From the NCBI RefSeq assembly GCF_002150035.1, contig NZ_NETS01000007.1, forward strand, positions 372,001 to 436,000: DNA of 64,000 nt, in the 5' to 3' direction. The notes under the pieces are model-generated. The model was not told where the DNA came from. It did no database searches and saw only the letters and a list, made by a program, of their open reading frames with translations. The translations under genes were made by a program, and so were the position numbers. This stretch comes from Leptospira venezuelensis. Lineage in GTDB: Bacteria > Spirochaetota > Leptospiria > Leptospirales > Leptospiraceae. This document shows, in pieces, positions 19,901-28,301 of the stretch (position 1 is the stretch's first letter; every line of letters begins with the position of its first letter).

Positions 19901-20999
19901 GAATATTCGTCTTCCTAAAATCGTATGGATCAATATCGGACTTTTGGTTTTATTCCTGTTCGTCCTTATTCTTCCCGGAGAAGGAGGTTTGTCCTCCTTT
20001 TTCCGCGGCAGCAAACCTCTTGGTTATTCCGACCAAAAAGCCGGGATCCAATTACAGAATGCTTTTCGAAATGTTTATAACTCTTCAAAGGATTCCGTAG
20101 TTTCTATTCGAACCAAAAAAACAGAAGCGATTACAAGCCCTTACCAATATTTCGATTATCGAACAGAAAAACTTTCCTCTTTCGGGAGCGGATTTCTCAT
20201 CCACGAAAAAGGATACGTTGTCACAAATTTTCATGTGATCTCTGATGCGGAAAGTATAGAAGTGATCGCTTCAGATGGTAGTGTTTTCCCAGCTAAATTT
20301 GTGGGAAGCCATGAAAGAGCGGATATTGCTCTTCTCAAAATTAAAGAGGGAAGTGGGCTCAAACCTGTATCCTTCGGTGATTCCGACAAAATAGAAGTCG
20401 GCGATTGGGCGATCGCAATCGGCTCTCCTTTCGGTTTGGAAAGATCTTTTTCAGTTGGCGTAGTTTCTGCAAAGTATAGAGAAGATTTGGATGAGACCGG
20501 ACAGACCCATATCCAAACGGATAGCATGATCAACCCAGGTTCCAGCGGCGGGCCACTTCTCAATATTTACGGAGAAGTCATCGGGATCAATCGTTTGATC
20601 CGAAGCGACTCAGGTAGGAACACCGGCATTGGTTTTGCCATTCCAATGAATTATGCCAAAAAAATTATCCAGCTCATCGAAGAGAATAAGGGGAGGATTA
20701 TCCGTCCTGCCACCTTGGGTGTGATGGCCACAGTTCCACTTCCGGATCATAGAAAGACTCTCGGAATTCCTGCGGATTGGAAGGGAGTTCTGGTATATGA
20801 TATGGATCCAGGTTCTTCCGCAGAAAGTTCCGGTTTGAAACGATATGACTTCATTATGGAAGCAAACGGAGTCCAAGTTAAAAATATTAATGATCTGAGG
20901 GAACAGGTCGGAATAGTAGGATTAGGCGGCAGGTTAAAACTTAGGATCTACAGGGAAAAAAACCTGGAAGAACTGACCGTTCGATTGATACAGAAATAA
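19899..20999 (+). CDS. HtrA/DegS-type trypsin-like serine protease with PDZ domain
   Basis: Envelope serine protease, 366 aa. One N-terminal membrane anchor (residues 10-26) is followed by a trypsin-like domain with a complete triad: His112 in VVTNFHVISD, Asp142 in RADIALLKI and Ser216 in NPGSSGGPL. A single C-terminal PDZ domain follows (about 270-366, GVLVYDMDPGSSAESSGLKR). One PDZ and an anchor resemble DegS more than DegP. Such proteases degrade or sense misfolded envelope proteins. ATG 19899 is chosen because the anchor begins there; an AAGGTGG lies about 15 bases upstream, rather far. Its start overlaps the divergent aminopeptidase start. Confidence 0.9.
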   Translation: MNIRLPKIVWINIGLLVLFLFVLILPGEGGLSSFFRGSKPLGYSDQKAGIQLQNAFRNVYNSSKDSVVSIRTKKTEAITSPYQYFDYRTEKLSSFGSGFLIHEKGYVVTNFHVISDAESIEVIASDGSVFPAKFVGSHERADIALLKIKEGSGLKPVSFGDSDKIEVGDWAIAIGSPFGLERSFSVGVVSAKYREDLDETGQTHIQTDSMINPGSSGGPLLNIYGEVIGINRLIRSDSGRNTGIGFAIPMNYAKKIIQLIEENKGRIIRPATLGVMATVPLPDHRKTLGIPADWKGVLVYDMDPGSSAESSGLKRYDFIMEANGVQVKNINDLREQVGIVGLGGRLKLRIYREKNLEELTVRLIQK

Positions 21000-21024
21000 T
21001 TTTTCTAAAATCATAAGGCTAGAC

Positions 21025-22329
21025 ATGAGAAGAAATATCGTTCATAGCGGTGCTGATGCTCTCATTTACGAGATCCGTCAGATCGTAGGAGTCGCTAAAA
21101 AGTTAGAAGCTCTCGGAGTTCCGATTACGTACGAGAATATCGGGGACCCCATCCAAAAAGGAGAAAAGGTCGCTCCTTGGATGAAAAAAATTGTATCTGA
21201 TCTGATCCTCGAAGACAAGTCCTGGGCCTATACGGCTACGCAAGGATTTGAGAAGACCAGAAATTTTTTAGCGGACAAAGTGAACGAAAGAGGCGGGGCC
21301 CAAATCACCGCCGATGATATTTTATTCTTTAATGGACTCGGTGACGCAGTCGCTAAAATTTTCGGTTTCTTAAGAAGAGAGGCTCGAGTTATAGGACCAA
21401 GTCCAGCATATTCTACTCTTTCTTCTGCGGAAGCGGCTCACTCCGGTTATGAGCATATGACCTATAACTTAAATCCTGAGCAGGGGTGGATGCCTGATCT
21501 GGAAGATATAGAGAACAAGGTCAAATATAATGACTCGATTGCAGGTATTCTTTTGATCAATCCGGACAATCCAACCGGCGCAGTATATGATAAAAATGTA
21601 ATGCGTGAGATAGTTAAGATTGCGGAAAAATATGATGTAATGCTTATCTGCGATGAGACTTATGCTCATGTGAATTATTCCGAAACCGGAACCATTCATC
21701 TTTCAGAAGTGATCGGAAATAAGGTCCCTGGAATGGCGCTTCGTTCTGTGTCCAAAGAATTTCCTTGGCCGGGTGGAAGATGCGGCTGGTTGGAGATATT
21801 TAACAAGGATAAAGATCCTGTTTTTGCACGTTATGTAAAATCTCTTTTGGATGCTAAGATGTTGGAAGTATGTTCTACCACTCTTCCTCAAATGTCAATT
21901 CCTGAAGTTTATTCCCATCCTCAGTTTCTTCCTCACTTAAAAGAAAGAAATGAAAAGTTCAAGAAGAAGGCAAAACTTGCAACCGACTCTTTTAAAGGAC
22001 TGAAAGGTGTTACAGTTGTGGAACCTAAGGGTGCATTCTATCTTACTGTTGCATTTGATAAGGGAATTTTGGGAGATAAGATGACTCTTCCTATTTCCAA
22101 TTCTAAGGCAGAAGAATTTATTCGCCCTCTACTTGGAAATTGTGCTCCAGATCGTAGATTTGTGTATTATCTTCTGGCATCTACAGGTATTTGTGTGGTT
22201 CCACTTTCTTCTTTCTGTACGGATAGGGATGGTTTTAGGGTTACTCTTCTGGAAGAAGACGAGGAAAAATTCCGTTGGATCTATAATACTTTAAGAAAGA
22301 GTATAGAGGACTATACAGCGTCCGTTTAG
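21025..22329 (+). CDS. PLP-dependent class I/II aminotransferase
   Basis: Aminotransferase fold type I, 434 aa. Family residues are readable: GPSPAYS in the cofactor domain, NPDNPTG (179-185), CDETYAH with Asp210 binding the pyridine nitrogen, and SVSKEFPWPGGRCGW with Lys244 as the Schiff-base lysine. Members move amino groups between amino acids and 2-oxoacids. The substrate here is undetermined; alanine or aspartate type is possible. The protein is longer than usual and has an unusual N-terminus (VHSGADALIYEIRQIVGVAK). It lies 25 bp after the protease and 3 bp before murI, suggesting co-transcription with cell-wall amino acid metabolism. Confidence 0.85.
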   Translation: MRRNIVHSGADALIYEIRQIVGVAKKLEALGVPITYENIGDPIQKGEKVAPWMKKIVSDLILEDKSWAYTATQGFEKTRNFLADKVNERGGAQITADDILFFNGLGDAVAKIFGFLRREARVIGPSPAYSTLSSAEAAHSGYEHMTYNLNPEQGWMPDLEDIENKVKYNDSIAGILLINPDNPTGAVYDKNVMREIVKIAEKYDVMLICDETYAHVNYSETGTIHLSEVIGNKVPGMALRSVSKEFPWPGGRCGWLEIFNKDKDPVFARYVKSLLDAKMLEVCSTTLPQMSIPEVYSHPQFLPHLKERNEKFKKKAKLATDSFKGLKGVTVVEPKGAFYLTVAFDKGILGDKMTLPISNSKAEEFIRPLLGNCAPDRRFVYYLLASTGICVVPLSSFCTDRDGFRVTLLEEDEEKFRWIYNTLRKSIEDYTASV

Positions 22330-22332
22330 GAT

Positions 22333-23106
22333 ATGAAAAACGATAAAGAAAGAGTTCCTAAGATCGGAGTAATGGATTCCGGAATGGGAGGACTTTCCGT
22401 TCTTAAGGAACTCTTAGAACTTCCGTATTCTGCAAACTTTATCTATTATGGAGATCTTGCAAATGCTCCTTATGGGGAGAAGAAGACTTCCGAAGTTTTG
22501 GAACTCACTCGCAATGTATGTAATATTTTCTTAAAGGAAGAAGTAGATGCAATCCTTCTTGCATGTAATACCGCAACCTCAGCTTCTGCTTCTAAATTAA
22601 GAGAAGAATTATCCGTACCAGTATTTGGTATGGAACCTGCAATCAAACCTGCACTTCTTTCCCATCCTGGTGAAAAAATTGCGTTACTCGCTACTTCAGT
22701 CACTCATAGGGAAGAAAAATTGCAGGACTTAAAGTCCGAATTAGGCGCGTCCGAAAGAGTAGTTCACTTGAATTGTGACGGTCTTGCTACACTAGTGGAT
22801 CAAGGAAAATGGGAAGAAGCAAAACTTCTTCTCAAAAACATATTACAAGTCCCTAAAGAACAAGGGATCCGTGCGCTTGTGTTGGGATGCACTCATTACG
22901 TATTTCTGAAAAACGAAATCAAAGAGCTCTATCCGGAAGCAATTCTACATGATGGGAACCTCGGTACCGTCCGCCATTTAGTCAGATCTCTTCATTTGGA
23001 TGAAAAACAAGGTCATCCGAATTACAATCTGTTCTTTTCTTCCTCGGTAAACATAAAGGAAACGGAAGGTATAGCCTACCAGTTATTACAAAAAGTATCC
23101 CCATAA
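22333..23106 (+). CDS. murI: Glutamate racemase
   Basis: Interconverts L- and D-glutamate, providing D-glutamate for peptidoglycan; cytoplasmic, 257 aa. The Asp/Glu racemase signature is complete: VMDSGMGGLSVL (Asp15, Ser16), YGDLANAPYG, LLACNTATS (catalytic Cys78) and LGCTHYVFL (catalytic Cys186). The start is ATG 22333, 3 bp after the aminotransferase stop, indicating one transcript. Sequence and length are ordinary for the family. Confidence 0.95.
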   Translation: MKNDKERVPKIGVMDSGMGGLSVLKELLELPYSANFIYYGDLANAPYGEKKTSEVLELTRNVCNIFLKEEVDAILLACNTATSASASKLREELSVPVFGMEPAIKPALLSHPGEKIALLATSVTHREEKLQDLKSELGASERVVHLNCDGLATLVDQGKWEEAKLLLKNILQVPKEQGIRALVLGCTHYVFLKNEIKELYPEAILHDGNLGTVRHLVRSLHLDEKQGHPNYNLFFSSSVNIKETEGIAYQLLQKVSP

Positions 23107-23111
23107 CAGGT

Positions 23112-23141
23112 GGAAATTTTTTTCCTACAGCCTTTTTTTTT
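23112..23141 (+). terminator. Weak candidate terminator after murI
   Basis: A short stem GGAAA/TTTCC with a T4 loop (23112-23125) is followed seven bases later by a run of nine T (23133-23141). The stem is short and not directly joined to the T run, so this is a weak call; the position between murI and the FecR gene suits it. Confidence 0.3.
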
Positions 23142-23183
23142 AGTTCCCGGTCTAGGTGCTTTGTATTAGCTTTATGAATCCGT

Positions 23184-23795
23184 ATGAACTCTATATCCAT
23201 CTCAAAGTTAGTTACGATCCTATTAGTTCCGAGCTTGTTCTTCTTCTGCAAACCTAAAGAAGAGGAAACTACGGATGCAATCGTCTCCTTTATCGTAGGA
23301 AAAGCGACTGCGGAAAAAGCAGGCTCCGTTCTGAAAGCAAGTGATCGTGTTATTGAATCCGAAATCGTAAAAACGGATAAGGATGCTACCTTGGATCTAA
23401 CCACTACTCTAGGGACAGTTCGTCTCTTAGGTGGTTCAGAGGCTTCCATCGCGGCATTGAGAGCGGATCAAAATTATATTAAGATCAACTCAGGCAATAT
23501 TTTGGTAAAAGTAGCCAAACTGAAAAAGAACGAATCTATCTCTATCGATACTCCAACCGTAGTAGCTGCTGTTAGAGGAACCCAATTTTGGGGCCAAGTG
23601 AATCCTGCTAACGAAACAGGAACATTTGCAGTGAGAGAGGGGAGTGTTCAGATCACAAGAAAGGACGACGAGGCACGAGTTTTGGTAAAAGCTGGAGAAG
23701 CTGTCGACTTAGGACCTGGGATTAAGGCCCTAAAAGTTCGCCCTGCAGCTGCCGGTGAGCTCTCCGCAATGGAACAAATCGATCAAATGAAATAG
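23184..23795 (+). CDS. FecR-domain lipoprotein
   Basis: Lipoprotein of 203 aa: signal peptide with lipobox VPSLFFFC (Cys22), then a FecR-type beta-helical domain. The core is recognisable in LTTTLGTVRLLGGSEASI, INSGNILVKVAKL and the motif DTPTVVAAVRGTQFWGQV, followed by FAVREGSVQIT. In FecR-signalling proteins this domain lies outside the inner membrane and meets an anti-sigma or TonB receptor. Stand-alone lipidated FecR proteins like this are of unknown function. No sigma factor or receptor is adjacent, so a classical FecIR role is not supported. Confidence 0.85.
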   Translation: MNSISISKLVTILLVPSLFFFCKPKEEETTDAIVSFIVGKATAEKAGSVLKASDRVIESEIVKTDKDATLDLTTTLGTVRLLGGSEASIAALRADQNYIKINSGNILVKVAKLKKNESISIDTPTVVAAVRGTQFWGQVNPANETGTFAVREGSVQITRKDDEARVLVKAGEAVDLGPGIKALKVRPAAAGELSAMEQIDQMK

Positions 23796-23848
23796 CTTTT
23801 TTTCTGGGCATTAGATCCGATTCGGGAATTCTGTTCTGGAGCGGGTCC

Positions 23849-24886
23849 ATGCAAGAAGAAATCAGTTATAAATCCGCCGGAGTCGATACAGAAGCCGGCC
23901 AAGAATTCGTCAAAAAGATCAAACAAAACGTAGAATCCACCCATGGCCCCAGAGTTCTAGGCGGGCTTGGAGGATTTTCAGGCGCTTTTGACGTTTCCTT
24001 TCTTAAAAATTATAAAAATCCTATATTACTCAGTGGTACCGATGGTGTAGGCACCAAGGTAGAGCTTGCTCGTTTATTCAATATCCATGATACGATCGGC
24101 ATAGACCTGGTTGCTATGTGCGTGAATGATATTCTTGTCTCTGGTGGAGAACCTTTATTCTTCTTAGATTATATAGCCTGCGGTAAATTGATCCCGGAAA
24201 GAATGGAAAGGATTGTTGCGGGGATCGTGAAAGGATGCAAACTTTCAGGTGCTGCATTGCTCGGTGGTGAAACTGCGGAACATCCCGGCACTATGGACCC
24301 CGACGAATACGACTTAGGCGGATTCGTAGTAGGTGCGGTAGAGAAGGAAGACTTAATAGATGGATCTAAGATTAAACCCGGAGATATCGTTTTAGGTTTA
24401 GAATCTTCCGGTCCTCATAGCAATGGATTTTCTCTTATTCGTAAATTGTATTTAGATGGAGGAAGAAAACTTCCCGCAGACCAAGGGTTAGTCGGTTTCT
24501 TAAAGGAATTTGCACTTCGTCCTACGAGGATCTATGTCCAAAGTATACTAAATCTTACCAAGAAGGTGGAAGTGAAAGGAATGGTCCATATCACTGGTGG
24601 GGGTTTTTACGAAAACATTCCTAGAGTGTTTTCTGATTCCTTAGCAGTAGAGATCCAAAGAGAAAAACTTCCTGAAAATCCTTTCTTTGCAAGAGTTCAA
24701 AAAGATTTTCCGAATTTATCTGAAAAGGAATTGTATTCCACTTTTAATATGGGAATCGGATACATAGTCATCGTTTCTCCAGAATCGGTAGCTGATGCTA
24801 CTGCGGCTTTGGAAGAAAAAGGAGAACTGGTCCATAAAATCGGAGTAATCACTTCGAAAAATAAAGAGTCTGTTCTTTTTGTCTGA
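23849..24886 (+). CDS. purM: Phosphoribosylformylglycinamidine cyclo-ligase (AIR synthetase)
   Basis: Fifth step of purine synthesis: ATP-dependent ring closure of FGAM to AIR. The sequence shows the PurM hallmarks: ISYKSAGVDTEAG at the N-terminus, LSGTDGVGTKVELA, CVNDILVSGGEPLFFLDYIA, ALLGGETAEHPG and LESSGPHSNGFSL, with HITGGGFYENIPR in the second domain. At 345 aa it is full length. The start is ATG 23849. It is followed after 21 bp by the ClC gene, probably on the same transcript by chance of position. Confidence 0.96.
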   Translation: MQEEISYKSAGVDTEAGQEFVKKIKQNVESTHGPRVLGGLGGFSGAFDVSFLKNYKNPILLSGTDGVGTKVELARLFNIHDTIGIDLVAMCVNDILVSGGEPLFFLDYIACGKLIPERMERIVAGIVKGCKLSGAALLGGETAEHPGTMDPDEYDLGGFVVGAVEKEDLIDGSKIKPGDIVLGLESSGPHSNGFSLIRKLYLDGGRKLPADQGLVGFLKEFALRPTRIYVQSILNLTKKVEVKGMVHITGGGFYENIPRVFSDSLAVEIQREKLPENPFFARVQKDFPNLSEKELYSTFNMGIGYIVIVSPESVADATAALEEKGELVHKIGVITSKNKESVLFV

Positions 24887-24907
24887 ATTTTTCAAACCGG
24901 CAGATTT

Positions 24908-26164
24908 ATGGATCGGATCCAAGCTCTATTAAAAAATCCAGTTTTCATCTTATCTAAAAAGAATCCATTCATGCTTTCCAGATGGAGTATTCTATACGTA
25001 CTCCTCGGAATCTTTGCGGGAGTATTCTCCGCGGTGTTTTGGAAAATCCTAGAATATCTTACCAAACTTTTGGCTGATTTCCAGGGACATTACATTATTT
25101 TAATCATGACCTCGGCAGGTTTAGGGATAGGTCTTCTTATTTACTTTTTGGGGGAGCCCGGAGAAATTTCATTAGTAATCGATAATATTCGTTTCAGGGG
25201 AGGAAAGCTCGATCCTAAGAATAATGCTTCTATGAGTTTATCTTCATTGCTTAGTATTTCTTCAGGAGGAAGTGCAGGTCCCGAAGCTCCTCTTGTACAA
25301 ATTACTGGATCTTTCGGAAGTTGGTTTGCGGAGAAGTTAGGATTAGAGGGAGAAGAACTTCGATCCATGACTATCGCCGGAATGGCCGCAGGATTTACTT
25401 CTCTATTCGGTTCTCCTTTAGGAGGAGCGCTATTTGCCTTGGAGATCCTACAACATAGACATGTGGTAGAGTATTACGAAGCGTTATTGCCTGCGTTCCT
25501 TTCTAGTTGTAGTGCATACTTTGTGTTCTTGTTTATGACTGATATGGGAATTGGGCCAACTTGGGAATTTCCTCAATATATTCCTGGTGGAATAGAAGAT
25601 TTTCAATATGCGATCGGATTTGGAATGGCTGGAGCGCTCGTAGGATGGATCTTTTATGGAATATTCAGAATTACTAAATTTTCTTTTTCTAAAATAACTC
25701 TTCCCATCTTTGTAAAAACCACTATCGGTGGATTACTCTTAGGCTGCATTGCGTATTATGAACCTCTAACCCGTTATTTCGGTCATGACCAGTTGAATGA
25801 GATTGTAGTCACTAAGGGGAATTGGATCTTTTTCGGAACTCTTGCTTTATTAAAAATATTGGCGATCAATATCACTGTTTCTAGCGGTTGGAGAGGGGGA
25901 ATTATTATACCGTTATTCTTCGTTGGAGCGGTTGCTGGTAGATTTTTCATGGACTTCTTTCCATCCGAGAACGAATCCTTTTTGCTGATTTGTTTAATGG
26001 CATCCGTGAACGCCTCTGTTACAAAAACACCTATTAGCACTACTATATTACTTACTGGTTTAACTGGAGTTTCCAATTTTACTCCTGTGTTATTTGCCTC
26101 ATTAAGTGGTTATTTCTTGTCTCCTAAGGCTCCGTTTATCAGTTCTCAGGCGGATTCGGTTTAA
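24908..26164 (+). CDS. ClC-family chloride channel/transporter, divergent filter motifs
   Basis: Inner-membrane ClC protein, 418 aa, with about ten hydrophobic helices. The second anion-site motif, usually GREGP, reads GPEAP in SSGGSAGPEAPLVQITGSFG, so the gating glutamate is kept and the preceding Arg is Pro. The third motif is GGIIIP in place of GIFIP. GSPLGGALFALE, the conserved helix after the gate, is normal. The usual GSGIP motif is not evident. The family moves Cl-, often in exchange for H+; selectivity may differ in this variant. No CBS domains are present. Confidence 0.85.
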   Translation: MDRIQALLKNPVFILSKKNPFMLSRWSILYVLLGIFAGVFSAVFWKILEYLTKLLADFQGHYIILIMTSAGLGIGLLIYFLGEPGEISLVIDNIRFRGGKLDPKNNASMSLSSLLSISSGGSAGPEAPLVQITGSFGSWFAEKLGLEGEELRSMTIAGMAAGFTSLFGSPLGGALFALEILQHRHVVEYYEALLPAFLSSCSAYFVFLFMTDMGIGPTWEFPQYIPGGIEDFQYAIGFGMAGALVGWIFYGIFRITKFSFSKITLPIFVKTTIGGLLLGCIAYYEPLTRYFGHDQLNEIVVTKGNWIFFGTLALLKILAINITVSSGWRGGIIIPLFFVGAVAGRFFMDFFPSENESFLLICLMASVNASVTKTPISTTILLTGLTGVSNFTPVLFASLSGYFLSPKAPFISSQADSV

Positions 26165-26227
26165 AAGACGAGGTCCGTATTTTCTCCTGGACGATTTCCA
26201 GCAAATCGATAAAAGATAGCCAACTCT

Positions 26228-28264
26228 ATGAGAATTTTCTCTAAAAAGGATCCGTTCTTTCTACTGGCGGCATTCTTATTTTTCGCATACTGTACACCTT
26301 CTCCTAAAAAAGCTTTATTAGAGAATGGTGTTATAGATTGGGAAAAATCCCTCCAGCAGGGAAAATGTTTCCGAATGACCGGAAACTGGAAATTTGCCTG
26401 GTTGGGCACTGTTCCTGATATAAGTCTTCCCAAAGAACCTGAAAAATTTTCCTTAAGTGTTATCCCAGGTAGCTGGACCAAACATGATTGGCCCGGTTCT
26501 GACGAGGGAGAATTTCCAAAATACGGAAAAGCATTGTATAGAGTGGATCTAGTCTCTTCTACTCCTGTAGAAAATTTACATTTGGTTTCTTATGACCAAG
26601 GAACAAATTATAGAATACTATTTAACGGAAAATTAATCAATGAGGTGGGAAAGGTAGGAGATCCAACCGAAGATGGCCTGGAACTTAAGACTAGTTATTC
26701 TATTCTTCCTACATGGCAAGGCCTAGCTCATCTTGATTTTGAAATTTCGAATTATCAGTATAGAAAAGGAGGACTTTGGAAACCTCCTATCATAGGCACT
26801 CCAGAATGTGTAGGCCGATACTATATGGATAGAAGGGATTTAGAAGGAATACTCTGTGGGGGACTTTTCTTTTTAGGTCTATTCCATATTTTTGTATCAG
26901 TATTTTATAAAAAAGATTCTTCTGCTTTGATCCTAGGAATTCTTTCCATCACAGTAGGGCTTAGATTGTATTCCACTGGAGTCAGATTATTCCCTGAACA
27001 TTTTCTGGTAGGACCCGAAATATATCTTAGAACTGAATTTATCTCCTGGTTTATGGGAATGCCTTTGGCCCAACACTTTTTATTGGAAGTGTTTCCAATG
27101 AACTTCGGAAAAAAATTCCTGAAGTTGGGATATATTTTCGCCGGAATATTTACACTCATCACTTTGTTTACCGGACCTGCAATCTATTCTTATTTGATCA
27201 ATCCTTCATATCTTTTGTTTGTTTTTAATGGTGCTTGCGCTCTCGTTGTATTAGCAAGAGCGGTGTCACAGAAAATGCCGGGAGCTTATATCTATCTTAC
27301 AGGTTTTATCTTCCTTCTATTCTTCATGACGAGCGAGATATTATTCCATGCTGAGTTATTGGATTCCTGGGAGCTGAGCGGAATAGGGGTTGGAATATTT
27401 GTACTCGGAAATTCTCTCTCTTTATCCAGCAAAATGTTAAGTGGATTCAGGGAAAGGGAGAAGGTCCAAGAAATCTTGAATACTAATTTGGAAGAGCTGG
27501 TTCGAAAAAGGACCAGAGAATTAGAATTTGCAAGAGATGAAGCCGAAGCCGCGAATAAAGCAAAAAGTGAATTTTTGATCAACGTAGATCATGAGGTCCG
27601 AACTCCTATGAACGGGATCATGGGAATCACCCAGATGTTATTGGATTCAGATATTAAACCAGAACATCAGGAGATGTTGGAGCTTCTTAAGAGAAGTGGG
27701 GATGCGATGATGGTGATCCTTGGCTCCATGATAGATGCTTCTAGTTTGGAAAAAGATACATTATATCTTTTGAATAAACGTTTTAGTCTGAAGGCCTCTA
27801 TATATGAAGCAGCTATGAGAGTGGAAGATAAGATCCGTAGAAAAAACCTGGATTTCAGTGTGACACTTTCTGATAATCTCCCCGAAACTGTGGAAGGGGA
27901 CGAAGAAAGATTCAAAACAATGCTTTTGGTCCTTCTTGAAAACGCAGAGAAGTTTACAATGAAAGGATTTGTTAAACTTATAGGGGAGAAGGTCCAGGAT
28001 AATAATTTAGACTACCGTCTTAGATTTCGGGTCCAAGATTCAGGCATAGGAATTCCGGAAGATAAACTCAGTTCTATATTCAACCCATTCCAGCAGGTGG
28101 ATTCTGGAGTAACTAAACCTTTTCAAGGAGCCGGACTTGGACTCGCACTTTGTAAGGCCCTCGCTCAGAAAATGGATGGGGATATTTCCGTCCAAAGTGT
28201 GCCGGGTAAAGGTTCGGAATTCATACTGGAAATCTCACTATCCAAACCAGAAATCCAATCTTGA
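26228..28264 (+). CDS. 7TMR-DISM sensor histidine kinase with lipobox-like N-terminus
   Basis: Sensor kinase of 678 aa. The N-terminus ends in a lipobox-like FFAYC. An extracytoplasmic beta-rich domain of the 7TMR-DISMED2 type follows (MTGNWKFAWLG ... FPKYGKALYRVDL), then seven membrane helices (about 205-400) and a coiled coil (LEELVRKRTRELEFARDEAE). The HisKA box FLINVDHEVRTPMNGIMG places the phosphoacceptor His near residue 454. The HATPase has N, G1 and G2 boxes (VLLENAEKF, VQDSGIGIP, GAGLGLALCKALA). DISMED2 domains resemble carbohydrate-binding folds, so a sugar or envelope ligand is possible. No response regulator is adjacent. Confidence 0.9.
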   Translation: MRIFSKKDPFFLLAAFLFFAYCTPSPKKALLENGVIDWEKSLQQGKCFRMTGNWKFAWLGTVPDISLPKEPEKFSLSVIPGSWTKHDWPGSDEGEFPKYGKALYRVDLVSSTPVENLHLVSYDQGTNYRILFNGKLINEVGKVGDPTEDGLELKTSYSILPTWQGLAHLDFEISNYQYRKGGLWKPPIIGTPECVGRYYMDRRDLEGILCGGLFFLGLFHIFVSVFYKKDSSALILGILSITVGLRLYSTGVRLFPEHFLVGPEIYLRTEFISWFMGMPLAQHFLLEVFPMNFGKKFLKLGYIFAGIFTLITLFTGPAIYSYLINPSYLLFVFNGACALVVLARAVSQKMPGAYIYLTGFIFLLFFMTSEILFHAELLDSWELSGIGVGIFVLGNSLSLSSKMLSGFREREKVQEILNTNLEELVRKRTRELEFARDEAEAANKAKSEFLINVDHEVRTPMNGIMGITQMLLDSDIKPEHQEMLELLKRSGDAMMVILGSMIDASSLEKDTLYLLNKRFSLKASIYEAAMRVEDKIRRKNLDFSVTLSDNLPETVEGDEERFKTMLLVLLENAEKFTMKGFVKLIGEKVQDNNLDYRLRFRVQDSGIGIPEDKLSSIFNPFQQVDSGVTKPFQGAGLGLALCKALAQKMDGDISVQSVPGKGSEFILEISLSKPEIQS

Positions 28265-28301
28265 CATAAGATTTCCTCCTTCCAAGCTGGGTCCAAAGTA
28301 T

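Noticed and set aside
23184..23795. Classical FecR sigma regulator
   Set aside because: The protein has a lipobox, no cytoplasmic anti-sigma domain, and no adjacent sigma factor or TonB receptor.
28137..28301. N-terminal extension of mutL
   Set aside because: It lies inside the upstream kinase gene; MutL proteins start at IQELSPELINQIAAGE.
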